The notes beneath the pieces were generated by a model. That model was not told where the DNA came from. It worked only from the letters and a program-made list of their open reading frames with translations, and searched no databases. This document shows, piece after piece, positions 16,272 through 24,470 of a stretch of DNA of 49,313 nucleotides. The stretch is from positions 1-49,313 of the forward strand of contig NZ_QUAC01000053.1 of assembly GCF_003389455.1 (NCBI RefSeq). Reading direction: 5' to 3'. Position 1 is the first letter of the stretch. Each line of letters opens with the position of its first letter. The position numbers were made by a program, and so were the translations under genes. Source of the DNA: Streptomyces inhibens. Its GTDB lineage: Bacteria > Actinomycetota > Actinomycetes > Streptomycetales > Streptomycetaceae.

Positions 16272-17218
16272 CCAGCCCGACCCGGCCGCGCCCCGGCACG
16301 GCAGCCGACCACCAGGCCGTCTGTGCGGCGGTCCTCACCACGCTCCTGCCGTACCGGCGCACACTGGACACCGCCCACGGGGACACCCCCGAGGCCTTCC
16401 CCGCCCAACTGCGCCAGCTCGCCGCCCCGGTGGCGGCGGGCGAGCCGATCCTGTTCACCCTGCCGGGCTTCCCCTGCAAGTCGCCCAACCCGGCCAAGGT
16501 ACTCGGCCACCTCCCCGACGAGGGCGAACGGCTGGCGCTGCGCTTCCTGGACGAGCTGTGTACCCGTATCGCGGCCGTGTACCCGCCCGGCGCGCGGGTG
16601 GTCATCTGCTCGGACGGGCATGTCTTCAGCGACCTCATCCAGGTGCCCGACCGTGACATCGATGCCTACGGTGACGCCCTGCGCGCACTGATCGACGCCG
16701 AGGGCCTGACCCGGCTGGACGTCTTCGATCTGCGCGAGGTGTACGGGGCCGGAATGTCGCACGACGCCAAGCGGTCCCTGGTCCACGAGCGGTACGCGCC
16801 GGCCCTGGAGACCCTGCGGTCCCTGACCCGCAGCGACGAGCCGACCCGGCGGCTGTACCAGGGCATCACCCGGTTCCTCTTCGAGGACACCGCGTCCTTC
16901 GCCGGTACCCGTTCGGCGCTCCAGCGCGACTGCCGGCGTCGGGCGTACGGCGTGATGCAGCGCAGCCGCGCCTGGGGCGAGCTGATCGCCGCGCACCACC
17001 CGGGAGCGTTCCGGCTCTCCATCCATCCGCAGCCGCGGGGCTCGGTCAAATTCGGTATCCGTCTGCTCGCCGCGCCCGATGCATGGCTGACGCCCTGGCA
17101 CTCCTGCGTGCTCGAACACGCCGATGGACGGCGGGAGTTGCTGCACCGGGCGGATGCCGAGCGGCTCGGCCGGCTGGTCCTGCGCCAGGGGCGGCCGAGC
17201 CATTTCATGGCCGGGTGA
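16235..17218 (+). CDS. Isocyanide (isonitrile) synthase, DIT1/PvcA family
   Basis: The product of about 327 residues carries the family signatures: LPGFPCKSPNPAKVLGHLP, then VVICSDGHVFSDLI, the helix RSALQRDCRRRAYGVMQRS, and the core RLSIHPQPRGSVKFGIRL followed by WLTPWHS. PvcA-type enzymes convert the alpha-amino group of Tyr or Trp to an isonitrile using ribulose 5-phosphate. The ATG at 16235 has GGGG 4 bases upstream; a GTG at 16265 would give 317 residues, and both overlap the P450 end. No PvcB-type Fe(II)/2-oxoglutarate oxygenase is adjacent, so the P450 probably does the next step. The product amino acid cannot be read from sequence alone. Confidence 0.9.
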   Translation: MPRRGRAGCRVLTSPTRPRPGTAADHQAVCAAVLTTLLPYRRTLDTAHGDTPEAFPAQLRQLAAPVAAGEPILFTLPGFPCKSPNPAKVLGHLPDEGERLALRFLDELCTRIAAVYPPGARVVICSDGHVFSDLIQVPDRDIDAYGDALRALIDAEGLTRLDVFDLREVYGAGMSHDAKRSLVHERYAPALETLRSLTRSDEPTRRLYQGITRFLFEDTASFAGTRSALQRDCRRRAYGVMQRSRAWGELIAAHHPGAFRLSIHPQPRGSVKFGIRLLAAPDAWLTPWHSCVLEHADGRRELLHRADAERLGRLVLRQGRPSHFMAG

Positions 17219-17235
17219 GAGGTGCGGGGTGCCCG

Positions 17236-18024
17236 TCACCCGCCACCGGTGGGCAGCCGCTGCCGGTGGTCGAAGGCGATCAACGGATCGCCGGTGAGCG
17301 GATGTGCGGTCACCGCGGCGCGCACCCCGAACACCTCGGCCAGCAGCTGAGGTGTCAGCACCTCGCGCGGCGGACCGGAGGCGACCACCCGCCCGTCGTG
17401 CAGCACATGCAGCCGGTCGCACAGGGACGCCGCGGCGTTCAGATCGTGCAGCGAGATCAGCGTCGTACGGCGCTGCTCCCGCAGCAACGCCAGCAGCTCG
17501 ATCTGATGGCGTACATCGAGGTGGTTGGTCGGCTCGTCCAGCACCAGTACATCCGGGTCCTGTGCGAACGCCCTTGCCAGCAGCGCCCGTTGGCGCTCGC
17601 CGCCGGACAGCGCGGAGAACCGGCGGGTGTCCGCGCCGGCCAGGCCGACGGCGGCCAGGGCACGGGCCACGCTCTCCCGGTCGGCGCGGTCCTCGCCCGC
17701 GAAGGCCCGTTTGTAGGGGGTCCGGCCCATCGCCACCACTTCGCGCACGGTCAGCTCGAAGTCGCTGCCGCGCTCCTGCGGCAGCGCGGCCACCCGCCGC
17801 GCGGTCTGTCCGGGGGTCAGCGTGCGGAGGTCGGCCCCGGCCAGCAGGACCCGGCCCGCGGTGGGCCGCAGATGCCGGTAGACGGTCCGCAGCACGGTGG
17901 ACTTGCCGCTGCCGTTGGGGCCGACCAGTCCGGCGATCTCGCCGGCCGCGGCCATCAGGTGCACCCCGGCGACCACGTTGCGGCCCGCGTAGCCGACGTG
18001 CAGATCCTCGATGTCGACGTTCAT
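17236..18024 (-). CDS. Siderophore-type ABC transporter ATP-binding protein (FecE-like)
   Basis: The 262-residue ATPase has Walker A GPNGSGKST (35-43), the signature LSGGERQRALLARAFAQDPD, Walker B VLVLDEPTNHLD and the switch histidine in LHDLNAA. The whole closely follows FecE/FhuC/BtuD-type import ATPases for metal chelates. Its ATG overlaps the stop of the permease gene (ATGA at 18021-18024). It is the last gene of the importer operon and converges on the isocyanide synthase gene with only 17 bp between them. Confidence 0.93.
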   Translation of the reverse strand: MNVDIEDLHVGYAGRNVVAGVHLMAAAGEIAGLVGPNGSGKSTVLRTVYRHLRPTAGRVLLAGADLRTLTPGQTARRVAALPQERGSDFELTVREVVAMGRTPYKRAFAGEDRADRESVARALAAVGLAGADTRRFSALSGGERQRALLARAFAQDPDVLVLDEPTNHLDVRHQIELLALLREQRRTTLISLHDLNAAASLCDRLHVLHDGRVVASGPPREVLTPQLLAEVFGVRAAVTAHPLTGDPLIAFDHRQRLPTGGG

Positions 18025-19106
18025 CGGCCCGCCGCCGTCCGCCGGTCCAGGATGAACAGCAGGGCGGGCGCGCCGATCATCGCCGTCACCACGCCGACCG
18101 GCAGCTCCTGGGCGTCCATGGCCGTACGGCACACCAGGTCCACCACCACCAGCAGCAGCGCCCCGGTCAGCGCGGACAGCGGCAGCAGCCGGCGGTGGTC
18201 GCCGCCGATGACCAGCCGGCACAGATGCGGCACCATCAGGCCCACGAAGCCGATGGCTCCGGAGACCGCGACCAGTACGCCGGTCAGCAGGCTGGTCACC
18301 ACGAACAGCTCGCGGCGCAGCCGGGTGACGTCCACGCCCACCCCGGCCGCGGTCTCATCACCCATGAGCAGCGCGTTCATGGCGCGGGCGCGCGCCTGGA
18401 GGGCCAGCCCCCCGGCGGCGACCGCGAGCACCGGCAGCCACAGCACGTTCCAGGTGGCGCCGCCGAGGCTCCCCATCAGCCAGAACAGCACGCTGCGGGT
18501 CTGCTGCTCATCGCCCGCCTGGAGCACCAGATAGCTGGTGAAGCCGGACAGGAACTGCCCGACCCCCACACCGGCCAGCACCAGGCGCAGCGGCGAGAAG
18601 CCGCCGCCGCGCCGCGCGATGCACCACACCAGCGCGAACGAGGCGAGCGCGCCGGCGAAGGCGGCCGCCGACAGCCCCAGCCCCAGCACACCGCCGGCGC
18701 TCGCACCCAGCACGATCGCGGCGACCGCGCCGAGCGAGGCGCCGTGGGAGATGCCCAGCAGATACGGGTCCGCCAGCGGATTGCGCACCAGCGCCTGGGT
18801 CGCCGTACCCACCAGGCCGAGCCCCGCCCCCACCAGTGCCGCCAACAGGGCTCTGGGGACGCGTAGTTGCCACACGATCAGATCGTCGGTGCCCGGCCGG
18901 GCCGGCGCGCCGGCCAGCCGTCGGAACACCACCGACCACACCTCGGCGGGCGCGATGCCTGTGGAGCCCAGGGAGACCGCGGCGGTCAGGGCCGCCGCCA
19001 GCGCGAGGCCCAGCGCCAGGGCGAGCAGTCCGGCGGAGGGCGTGCGCCGCCCGGACCGCTCCGCCGTCTCCTCGCGTCCGTGCGGGTCGGCGACGGTCGG
19101 GGCCAC
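18021..19106 (-). CDS. FecCD-family permease
   Basis: The 361-residue protein has about ten hydrophobic segments and the family landmarks RVPRALLAALVGAGLGLVGT, NPLADPYLLGISHGASLGAV and GFVGLMVPHLCRL. These define the permease of iron-siderophore, heme or cobalamin importers; only one permease is encoded, so it would act as a homodimer. The GTG start at 19106 shares a base with the TAG stop of the binding-protein gene (TAGTG). The longer open frame upstream of 19106 lies antisense to that gene's reading frame and is not coding. Confidence 0.92.
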   Translation of the reverse strand: MAPTVADPHGREETAERSGRRTPSAGLLALALGLALAAALTAAVSLGSTGIAPAEVWSVVFRRLAGAPARPGTDDLIVWQLRVPRALLAALVGAGLGLVGTATQALVRNPLADPYLLGISHGASLGAVAAIVLGASAGGVLGLGLSAAAFAGALASFALVWCIARRGGGFSPLRLVLAGVGVGQFLSGFTSYLVLQAGDEQQTRSVLFWLMGSLGGATWNVLWLPVLAVAAGGLALQARARAMNALLMGDETAAGVGVDVTRLRRELFVVTSLLTGVLVAVSGAIGFVGLMVPHLCRLVIGGDHRRLLPLSALTGALLLVVVDLVCRTAMDAQELPVGVVTAMIGAPALLFILDRRTAAGR

Positions 19107-20179
19107 TACCGTGCCGCCTTGAAGCGTGCCGGGTGGAGCGTGTGCGCGATCTCCTCGACGGTGTCCGCGTTCCCGACACCGGCGATCGTCGTCCGCTCCG
19201 CGCCGATCCGCAGGAAGTGGCCCCGGCGCACCGCGGTGAGCCCCTTGGTGGCGGGGAAGCTCTTCAGGAAGTCCGCCGCCTCGTCGTACGCCTTGGCATT
19301 GGCCGCCGCATCGCCCCGGTTGTGTACCGCGAGCTGGATCCAGTCGGGGTTCTTGGCGACCACGTCCTCCCACGAGACCGGCTTGAAGTCCGCGTCACAG
19401 TCGTCGAAGACATTGCGCGCCCCGGCCTGCCCGATGACTGCGTTGGCCACCTGCTTACGGCACACGGCGACCGGCTGCTTGGTCCCGGCGTCGTAGTCGA
19501 AGTAGAAGTACGTCGGCCGCTTGTCCTGCGGCACTTCGCCCACGGCCTTGTGCACCGCGGCGAGCTTGGCCCGCATCCCCGCGACGAGTTCGCCGGCCCG
19601 CCGGGAGGTGCCGGTCACCGCGCCCAGCCGCCGGATGTCGCCCTCCACGCCGGACAGGTCCCGCTGCGGCTTCTCGGCCATCGGCGCGCAGGCGGTGGAC
19701 GCCAGATAGATGTGCCCGATCCCCGCCGCCCGGAACTCCTCCGCGGTGGGCGCGTCGCCCGCGCCGCCCATGGTGTTCATCGAGGCGAAGGAGTCGATAT
19801 AGAGATCGGCGCCCGAGCCGAGCAGCTTCTCCTTGGGAATGATGTGCTTTCCCAGCACCGGTACCTTGCGGGCCTGGGCGTCCAGAGCGCCCGGCAAGGC
19901 GCCCTTGCCGGGCGGGAATCCGGTCCCGATGACCCGGTCGCCGGCGCCCAGGCGCAGCAGTATCTCCAGGGCGGCGGCATTGCTGGTGACGATCTTGTGC
20001 GGCGCGGACCGGAAGGTGGTCCTGGCGCCCTTGCAGTCGGCGATCTGCACGGGATAACCGGAGCCGCCGCGTCCGGAGGCACCCTGGTCCGTGCCCTCCG
20101 CGCCTCCTCCGCTGCCGCCGCACGCGGTGGCGGCCAGCGCGAGAACCACCGCAAGGCCGCACAACTTCCCAGGACGCAT
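19106..20179 (-). CDS. Lipoprotein substrate-binding protein for metal-chelate import
   Basis: The 357-residue protein has a lipoprotein signal peptide with the lipobox ATAC (Cys20). A class III periplasmic-binding fold (PF01497 type) follows, seen in HKIVTSNAAALEILLRLGAG, the central helix, and LTAVRRGHFLRI. Four further cysteines are present in the mature part (DCKGARTT, STACAP, AVCRKQ, DDCDAD), which is unusual. Its start follows a GGGGAGAAG site only 12 bp after the stop of a truncated gene on the same strand. The ligand is unknown; an isonitrile metal complex made by the neighbouring enzymes is a reasonable guess. Confidence 0.92.
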   Translation of the reverse strand: MRPGKLCGLAVVLALAATACGGSGGGAEGTDQGASGRGGSGYPVQIADCKGARTTFRSAPHKIVTSNAAALEILLRLGAGDRVIGTGFPPGKGALPGALDAQARKVPVLGKHIIPKEKLLGSGADLYIDSFASMNTMGGAGDAPTAEEFRAAGIGHIYLASTACAPMAEKPQRDLSGVEGDIRRLGAVTGTSRRAGELVAGMRAKLAAVHKAVGEVPQDKRPTYFYFDYDAGTKQPVAVCRKQVANAVIGQAGARNVFDDCDADFKPVSWEDVVAKNPDWIQLAVHNRGDAAANAKAYDEAADFLKSFPATKGLTAVRRGHFLRIGAERTTIAGVGNADTVEEIAHTLHPARFKAAR

Positions 20180-20191
20180 CGAGCTTCTCCC

Positions 20192-20426
20192 CTACGAATC
20201 ACCGGCCGGCTCCCCGGCCGTACCACCGGCCACCTCACCGGCCGACGGGCCGCAGACACGGCCCGGCACAGATAGTCGGCCGGTCCCCGGGCACGGTTCC
20301 AAGGCGGCGGCGTCCTTTTCCGGCCGGATAAAGCAGACGGCCAACGCCCCGGCGAGACCCGTGAGCGCGGCGATGCCCAGGAAGGCCGCGCGGTAGCCGT
20401 CGGGCACGGTGGCCCGGAGCTGTCCG
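20192..20426 (-). pseudogene. C-terminal remnant of a probable MFS exporter
   Basis: Reading the minus strand from about 20426 gives LRATVPDGYRAAFLGIAALT, then GLAGALAVCFIRPEKDAAAL and a Pro/Gly tail ending at the TAG at 20192. The single hydrophobic helix followed by a charged tail looks like the last helix of a DHA2-type MFS exporter. Nothing recognisable precedes it. It ends 12 bp before the binding-protein gene, as if it had been the first gene of the importer operon. Family assignment rests on one helix. Confidence 0.4.
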
Positions 20427-20464
20427 AGGCGGCACGGTCGCTCGCGGCGCGCGGTACGCCCCGG

Positions 20465-20656
20465 GTGAACGAGCTCGCCCGGCTGATGACCCGCGGCGCC
20501 TTCGAGCAGCTGCGCGGCTACGCCGAACGCCCCGCCGAGGTCAAGGATGTGGAGATCGCAGCCACCGCGCGGCACGGGCTGCGGCTCTTGCCCGTGCCGA
20601 CGGTGTCCGTGTCGCTCATGGACGCGATTGTGGTGCCGCTAAGGGCTGTCCCGTAA
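20465..20656 (+). pseudogene. Unidentified gene remnant cut by the MITE
   Basis: The plus strand reads NELARLMTRGAFEQLRGYAE, then RPAEVKDVEIAATARHGLRL and LPVPTVSVSLMDAIVVPL. Composition is normal for a protein. The frame enters the left end of the MITE and stops at a TAA (20654-20656) inside its terminal repeat. It is open upstream past 20411 without a proper start and abuts the MFS remnant, so it looks like the 3' part of a lost gene. The family is not recognised. Confidence 0.35.
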
Positions 20657-20891
20657 TCCCTGGTGGATCAGCGCACGGCGTCAGATGCACTGCACTCGCT
20701 GCGCTCGCTCCGTCTCGGCTCTTGCCTTCGTACCTTGGATGCCGAGCTGCATCGCAAGGCGGAGGGACGTCCGGATACTGGGCGTATCCGGACGCTCCGA
20801 CAACGCGGCGTGGGGGCACCTCCCAGCGTTAGCTGGGGGAGTGCCGTACCTGTCGTCGTGCGCCCGCCAGGGATTACGGGACAGCCCTTAG
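20639..20891. mobile_element. MITE-like element with perfect 25-bp terminal inverted repeats
   Basis: The ends CTAAGGGCTGTCCCG... (20639-20663) and ...CGGGACAGCCCTTAG (20867-20891) are exact inverted complements over 25 bp. If the TA within C-TA-A and T-TA-G is a target duplication, the element proper is 20642-20888 and the original target was CTAG, as for IS5-family IS427-type elements. It has no transposase. Inside is an 11-bp stem-loop (20768-20778 with 20784-20794) and a second imperfect one near 20815-20845. It interrupts a decayed reading frame. Confidence 0.85.
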
Positions 20892-20962
20892 GGGCGCGGG
20901 TTCATGGTGATCGGGTACAGAGCCGGCGGTCATCCGTCACAAGGCGAGGGGTCGGGCGCCGC

Positions 20963-21421
20963 TCACGGGTCGAGGCCGCTGCCCTGGGGGCCGTACAGGT
21001 CCAGTAGTCGGGTCCGGGTGCCGTGCAGCCGGTCGGCCACCGTTTTGGCGACGTAGAGGTACATCGCCCGGCCCAGGACGGGGTCGGACTCGCACAGGTC
21101 GCGGACCACCGCCGCGTCGAACTCCACCGCGTCCACGGGGCCGACGGTCTCCGCTCCCAGGTGCCACAGGTAGGGCGGGAACAGCCAGGACCAGCCGAGC
21201 AGTTCGTCGCGGCCGAGCGTCTCGACGATGGCCGCGCGGCGCCCGGGGACGCGCTGGTCGAGCGCGACCTGTCCGCTGCGGATGATCCAGAACCGGTCCG
21301 CCCGCCGGCCCTCCTCGAAGACGCGGGTGGCGCGGGGCAGCGACACCTCGTGGGCGATATCGGTCAGCCGGCGGCGCCGGTCCTCGGGCATCGCGTCGAA
21401 CAGGCTTCTGGTCGTGGCCAT
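20963..21421 (-). CDS. Stand-alone cyclic-nucleotide-binding (Crp-like) domain protein
   Basis: The 152-residue protein consists of a cNMP-binding beta-barrel (LFDAMPEDRRRRLTDIAHEV, IIRSGQVALDQ, and LLGWSWLFPPYLWHLGAETV) with a C-terminal helix. There is no helix-turn-helix DNA-binding domain. The phosphate-binding cassette is GRDELLGWSWLFPP, which lacks the GE...AR form of true cAMP receptors, so the ligand may differ. It is on the same strand 150 bp after the NHLM ABC transporter and is likely part of that operon. Confidence 0.85.
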   Translation of the reverse strand: MATTRSLFDAMPEDRRRRLTDIAHEVSLPRATRVFEEGRRADRFWIIRSGQVALDQRVPGRRAAIVETLGRDELLGWSWLFPPYLWHLGAETVGPVDAVEFDAAVVRDLCESDPVLGRAMYLYVAKTVADRLHGTRTRLLDLYGPQGSGLDP

Positions 21422-21571
21422 CTCATCCTCCGTCCGCTGCCTGCACGATATGCGGTGTTTTACGGGGATGCCGGGAATGAGGCGCGACCGGCCGGCCGCG
21501 ACGGGGCGCGCCGCGGGCCGGCCGCCGAAGCCCGGGAACGGGCCGGACCGGCCGCCATAACCGGGGCCGGT

Positions 21572-24469
21572 TCAGGACAGCTGACGCCGCACCAGATCGT
21601 GCAGCCGGCCGCCGGTGTCGGCGAGCAGCTGCGCCGGGGCGCCCTGTTCGACGATCCGGCCGTCCTCCATGACGATCACGCGGTCGGCGTCCATGACCGT
21701 GGACAGCCGGTGGGCGATCACCAGACGGCTGGCGCTCAGCTTGCGGGTGCTGTCGATGACGATGCGCTGGGTCTCGTTGTCCAGGGCGCTGGTGGCCTCG
21801 TCGAAGAACAGGATCCGCGGGCGGCGGACCAGCGCCTGAGCGATCATCAGTCGCTGCCGCTGGCCGCCGGAGATCGCGCCACCACCGGAGATCATGGTGT
21901 GCAGCCCCATCGGCATCCGCTTGATGTCCTCGGCCAGGCCCGCCATCTCGGCGGCCGCCCAGGCCTCTTCCTGGCTGAACGCCTCGGCGCCGCAGATGCA
22001 GTCCAGGATCGACCCGGTCAGCGGCTGTGCGTTCTGCAGCACGACCCCGCACTGGCGGCGCACCGCGGCCTGGTCCAGCGCGGCGAGGTCCTGCCCGTCG
22101 TAGAGCACGCTGCCCGAGGACGGCTTGTCGAAGCCGATGAGCAGCCGCAGCAGGGTCGACTTGCCACAGCCGCTGGGGCCGACGACGGCCACGAACTCGC
22201 CCGGCCGGATCTGCAGCGAGACATCGTCCAGGACCAGGGGTCCGTCGTCGGAGTAGCGGAAGGAGAGCTTTCTGGCTTCCAGGCCGCCGGACAGCGCGCC
22301 GGGCTGGGCGCTGGCGCCACGCACCTCCGGCGTCTCGTCCAGCACCGGCTTGATCTGCTCGAACATCGGCAGTGCGGCGGCGGCCGAGACGAAGGCGCCG
22401 GTGATCTGGGTGACCGAGGTCAGCAGCATGGTCACCGCGGTGTTGAAGGTGAGGAACGAGCCGGCCGACATGCTGCCGCGGGCCGGTCCGGCCAGCAGCA
22501 TGAACATGGTGAGCGAGCAGACCGGCAGATAGACCGCGTTGAGCACGGTGGTCAGATTCTTGATCCGGCCGGCCTTCTGCTGCAACTCGCGGGAGCGGGC
22601 GAACTCGCGGGCCCAGGCCGCGTACGCAAAGCTCTCCGCCGCCGCGACCCGCAGCTTGGGCAGACCGCGCAGGGTCTGGAAGGCCTGGTTGTTGAGCTTG
22701 TTGCCGAGTGTGACCAGCCGTCGCTGCCAGCGCAGCTCCCACAGGCCCATGACGAGGAAGACCGCCCCGATGACGACCAGCATGCCGACCGCCGCCAGCG
22801 CCAGCGGCACGCTGTAGCAGAGCAGCAGCGCAAGGTTCATCGCGCCGATCGTGGTGGACTGCACGGCCACCGGGCCGATGCCGGAGAGCACCCGGCGGAT
22901 GGCGCTGATGCCCATCGCGGCGCTGGCCAGCTCTCCGGTGGAGCGTTCGGTGAAGAACTTCGTCGGCAGTCGCAGCAGCCGGTCCCATACGGCCGGTTGC
23001 AGGGCGCTCTCGATCCGGCCCTCCATCCGCAGCACGGTGAGGTTCTGCAGCAGCATGAAGGCGGCGGAGACGACGCTGGTGATGATGACGGCCAGGGAGA
23101 CCTGGACGATCAGGCTCCGCTCGGCGCTCGGTACGTAGACCCCGAGCACCTTGCCGGTCGCGATCGGGACGAGGGCGCCGAGGCCGACCGTCACCAGCCC
23201 GCTGAGGGCCAGATTGCGTACGTCCATACGGGTGCCGCGCAGGCTGAAGCGCATCAGCCGCCACATGCTCATGGGCCGCTCGGGCAGCGGGCGGTAGAAC
23301 ATCACCGCGCGCGGCTCGAAGGCGTCGGCGTTGTCCTTGTCGATGCGGATCCGCAGCCCCGAGGCCGGGTTGACCGCCTCGTAGCGGCCCCGGCGCCACA
23401 GCAGCGCCACCGGGGCGCCGGACTTGGCGCGATGGCCCACCAGGGGGCCCGTGTTGGTCCGCCACCAGCGCCCGACGAGCCGGACCGCGCGGGTGCGGAT
23501 CCGCGAGCTGACCGCTATCCGCTCGACCGGAGTGATGCGGTCGTTGACGGCGCCGCCCTTGGGGGGCTCGGTCAGCGTGATGCCGGCCGCCTCGGCGACC
23601 GCGCGGCAGACCGCGAAGGTGGTGTCGTCGCCGGACCGGTCCGTCCCCGCGGACGCCCGCCCGGACCGGTCCTGACGGCCGATGGAGGCCAGCAGCGCCT
23701 GGTCGGCGCGCTCGCGAACGGTCTCGCCCGCCTTGATGCCGGCCGCCGTGCGGTCCTCGTGAGCGCGCTCCAGCTGCTCGATCCAGCGGTCGACGGCGGA
23801 CAGCAGCCGGTACTGCTGGTTGACCATCCGCTGCCAGAGCGCGGGGTCCATCAGCAGATCGCCGGCCGCCTCCGCGCTGTAGGAGGCGCCGTACTGCACA
23901 CTGCCGGGCGGGACCGGCATCCACAGGACGTCGTCGTCGGCCACCGCGTCGTCGCCGGGCCGGCCGTCCAGCGGTGCCTCGAACAGGACGCCCAGGCTGC
24001 GTGCGGTGCCCAGCGCAACGGCGTGCTCCAGCGGGGAGGGCGCCATCCCGCCCTGTCCCGGGTGGCCGGATTCGTGGTCGTAGCCGGCTTGCGCGCCGTA
24101 CTGCGCATAGGCCCCGGTGTCCCACTGATCGCCGTAGTCGTACCGGGGCAGCTCACGCAGCGGGATCCGGCGCAGCCGGCAGTCCTGCGAGGGCCGGCCG
24201 AGCAGGGTGTGCTGCGGGCCCTCGACCGGGCCGAGCAGCAGGGTGCCCGCTTCGAGCCGGCCGAGGAAGTGCCAGTGCCCCTCGTGGACGGCGTCGACCG
24301 CGAAGAGATCCAGCGTCCCGCCCGTGACGAGCCACAGCACATGCGGCCCTTCCAGGGGGACGCTGCGCAGCCCGGCGCAGTCGACGGGCGAGCCCAGGCC
24401 GCCCAGCGCCTGCGTCACCGCGTCGGTCTCGCCCGGTCCCACGACCGGGGACGGGGATACGGATGACAC
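21572..24469 (-). CDS. NHLM peptide-export ABC transporter, permease/ATPase without peptidase
   Basis: The 965-residue protein has a roughly 410-residue N-terminal region of unknown fold. An ABC exporter membrane domain follows (about six helices, from LALSGLVTVGLGALVPIATG). The C-terminal ATPase has GPSGCGKST, ISGGQRQRLMIAQALVRRP and ILFFDEATSALD. The layout matches the NHLM bacteriocin-system ATP-binding transporter that accompanies the peptidase transporter. The GTG start at 24469 lies one base after the upstream stop, with AAGGAG correctly spaced; a frame open to 24550 is antisense noise. Two NHLM exporters in tandem probably form a heterodimer. Confidence 0.92.
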   Translation of the reverse strand: MSSVSPSPVVGPGETDAVTQALGGLGSPVDCAGLRSVPLEGPHVLWLVTGGTLDLFAVDAVHEGHWHFLGRLEAGTLLLGPVEGPQHTLLGRPSQDCRLRRIPLRELPRYDYGDQWDTGAYAQYGAQAGYDHESGHPGQGGMAPSPLEHAVALGTARSLGVLFEAPLDGRPGDDAVADDDVLWMPVPPGSVQYGASYSAEAAGDLLMDPALWQRMVNQQYRLLSAVDRWIEQLERAHEDRTAAGIKAGETVRERADQALLASIGRQDRSGRASAGTDRSGDDTTFAVCRAVAEAAGITLTEPPKGGAVNDRITPVERIAVSSRIRTRAVRLVGRWWRTNTGPLVGHRAKSGAPVALLWRRGRYEAVNPASGLRIRIDKDNADAFEPRAVMFYRPLPERPMSMWRLMRFSLRGTRMDVRNLALSGLVTVGLGALVPIATGKVLGVYVPSAERSLIVQVSLAVIITSVVSAAFMLLQNLTVLRMEGRIESALQPAVWDRLLRLPTKFFTERSTGELASAAMGISAIRRVLSGIGPVAVQSTTIGAMNLALLLCYSVPLALAAVGMLVVIGAVFLVMGLWELRWQRRLVTLGNKLNNQAFQTLRGLPKLRVAAAESFAYAAWAREFARSRELQQKAGRIKNLTTVLNAVYLPVCSLTMFMLLAGPARGSMSAGSFLTFNTAVTMLLTSVTQITGAFVSAAAALPMFEQIKPVLDETPEVRGASAQPGALSGGLEARKLSFRYSDDGPLVLDDVSLQIRPGEFVAVVGPSGCGKSTLLRLLIGFDKPSSGSVLYDGQDLAALDQAAVRRQCGVVLQNAQPLTGSILDCICGAEAFSQEEAWAAAEMAGLAEDIKRMPMGLHTMISGGGAISGGQRQRLMIAQALVRRPRILFFDEATSALDNETQRIVIDSTRKLSASRLVIAHRLSTVMDADRVIVMEDGRIVEQGAPAQLLADTGGRLHDLVRRQLS

Positions 24470-24470
24470 G

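Noticed and set aside
21023..24466. Plus-strand open frame of more than 1100 codons
   Set aside because: It is antisense to the NHLM ABC transporter. Its translation is rich in R, G, A, Q and H without domains, a common artefact of high-G+C genes.
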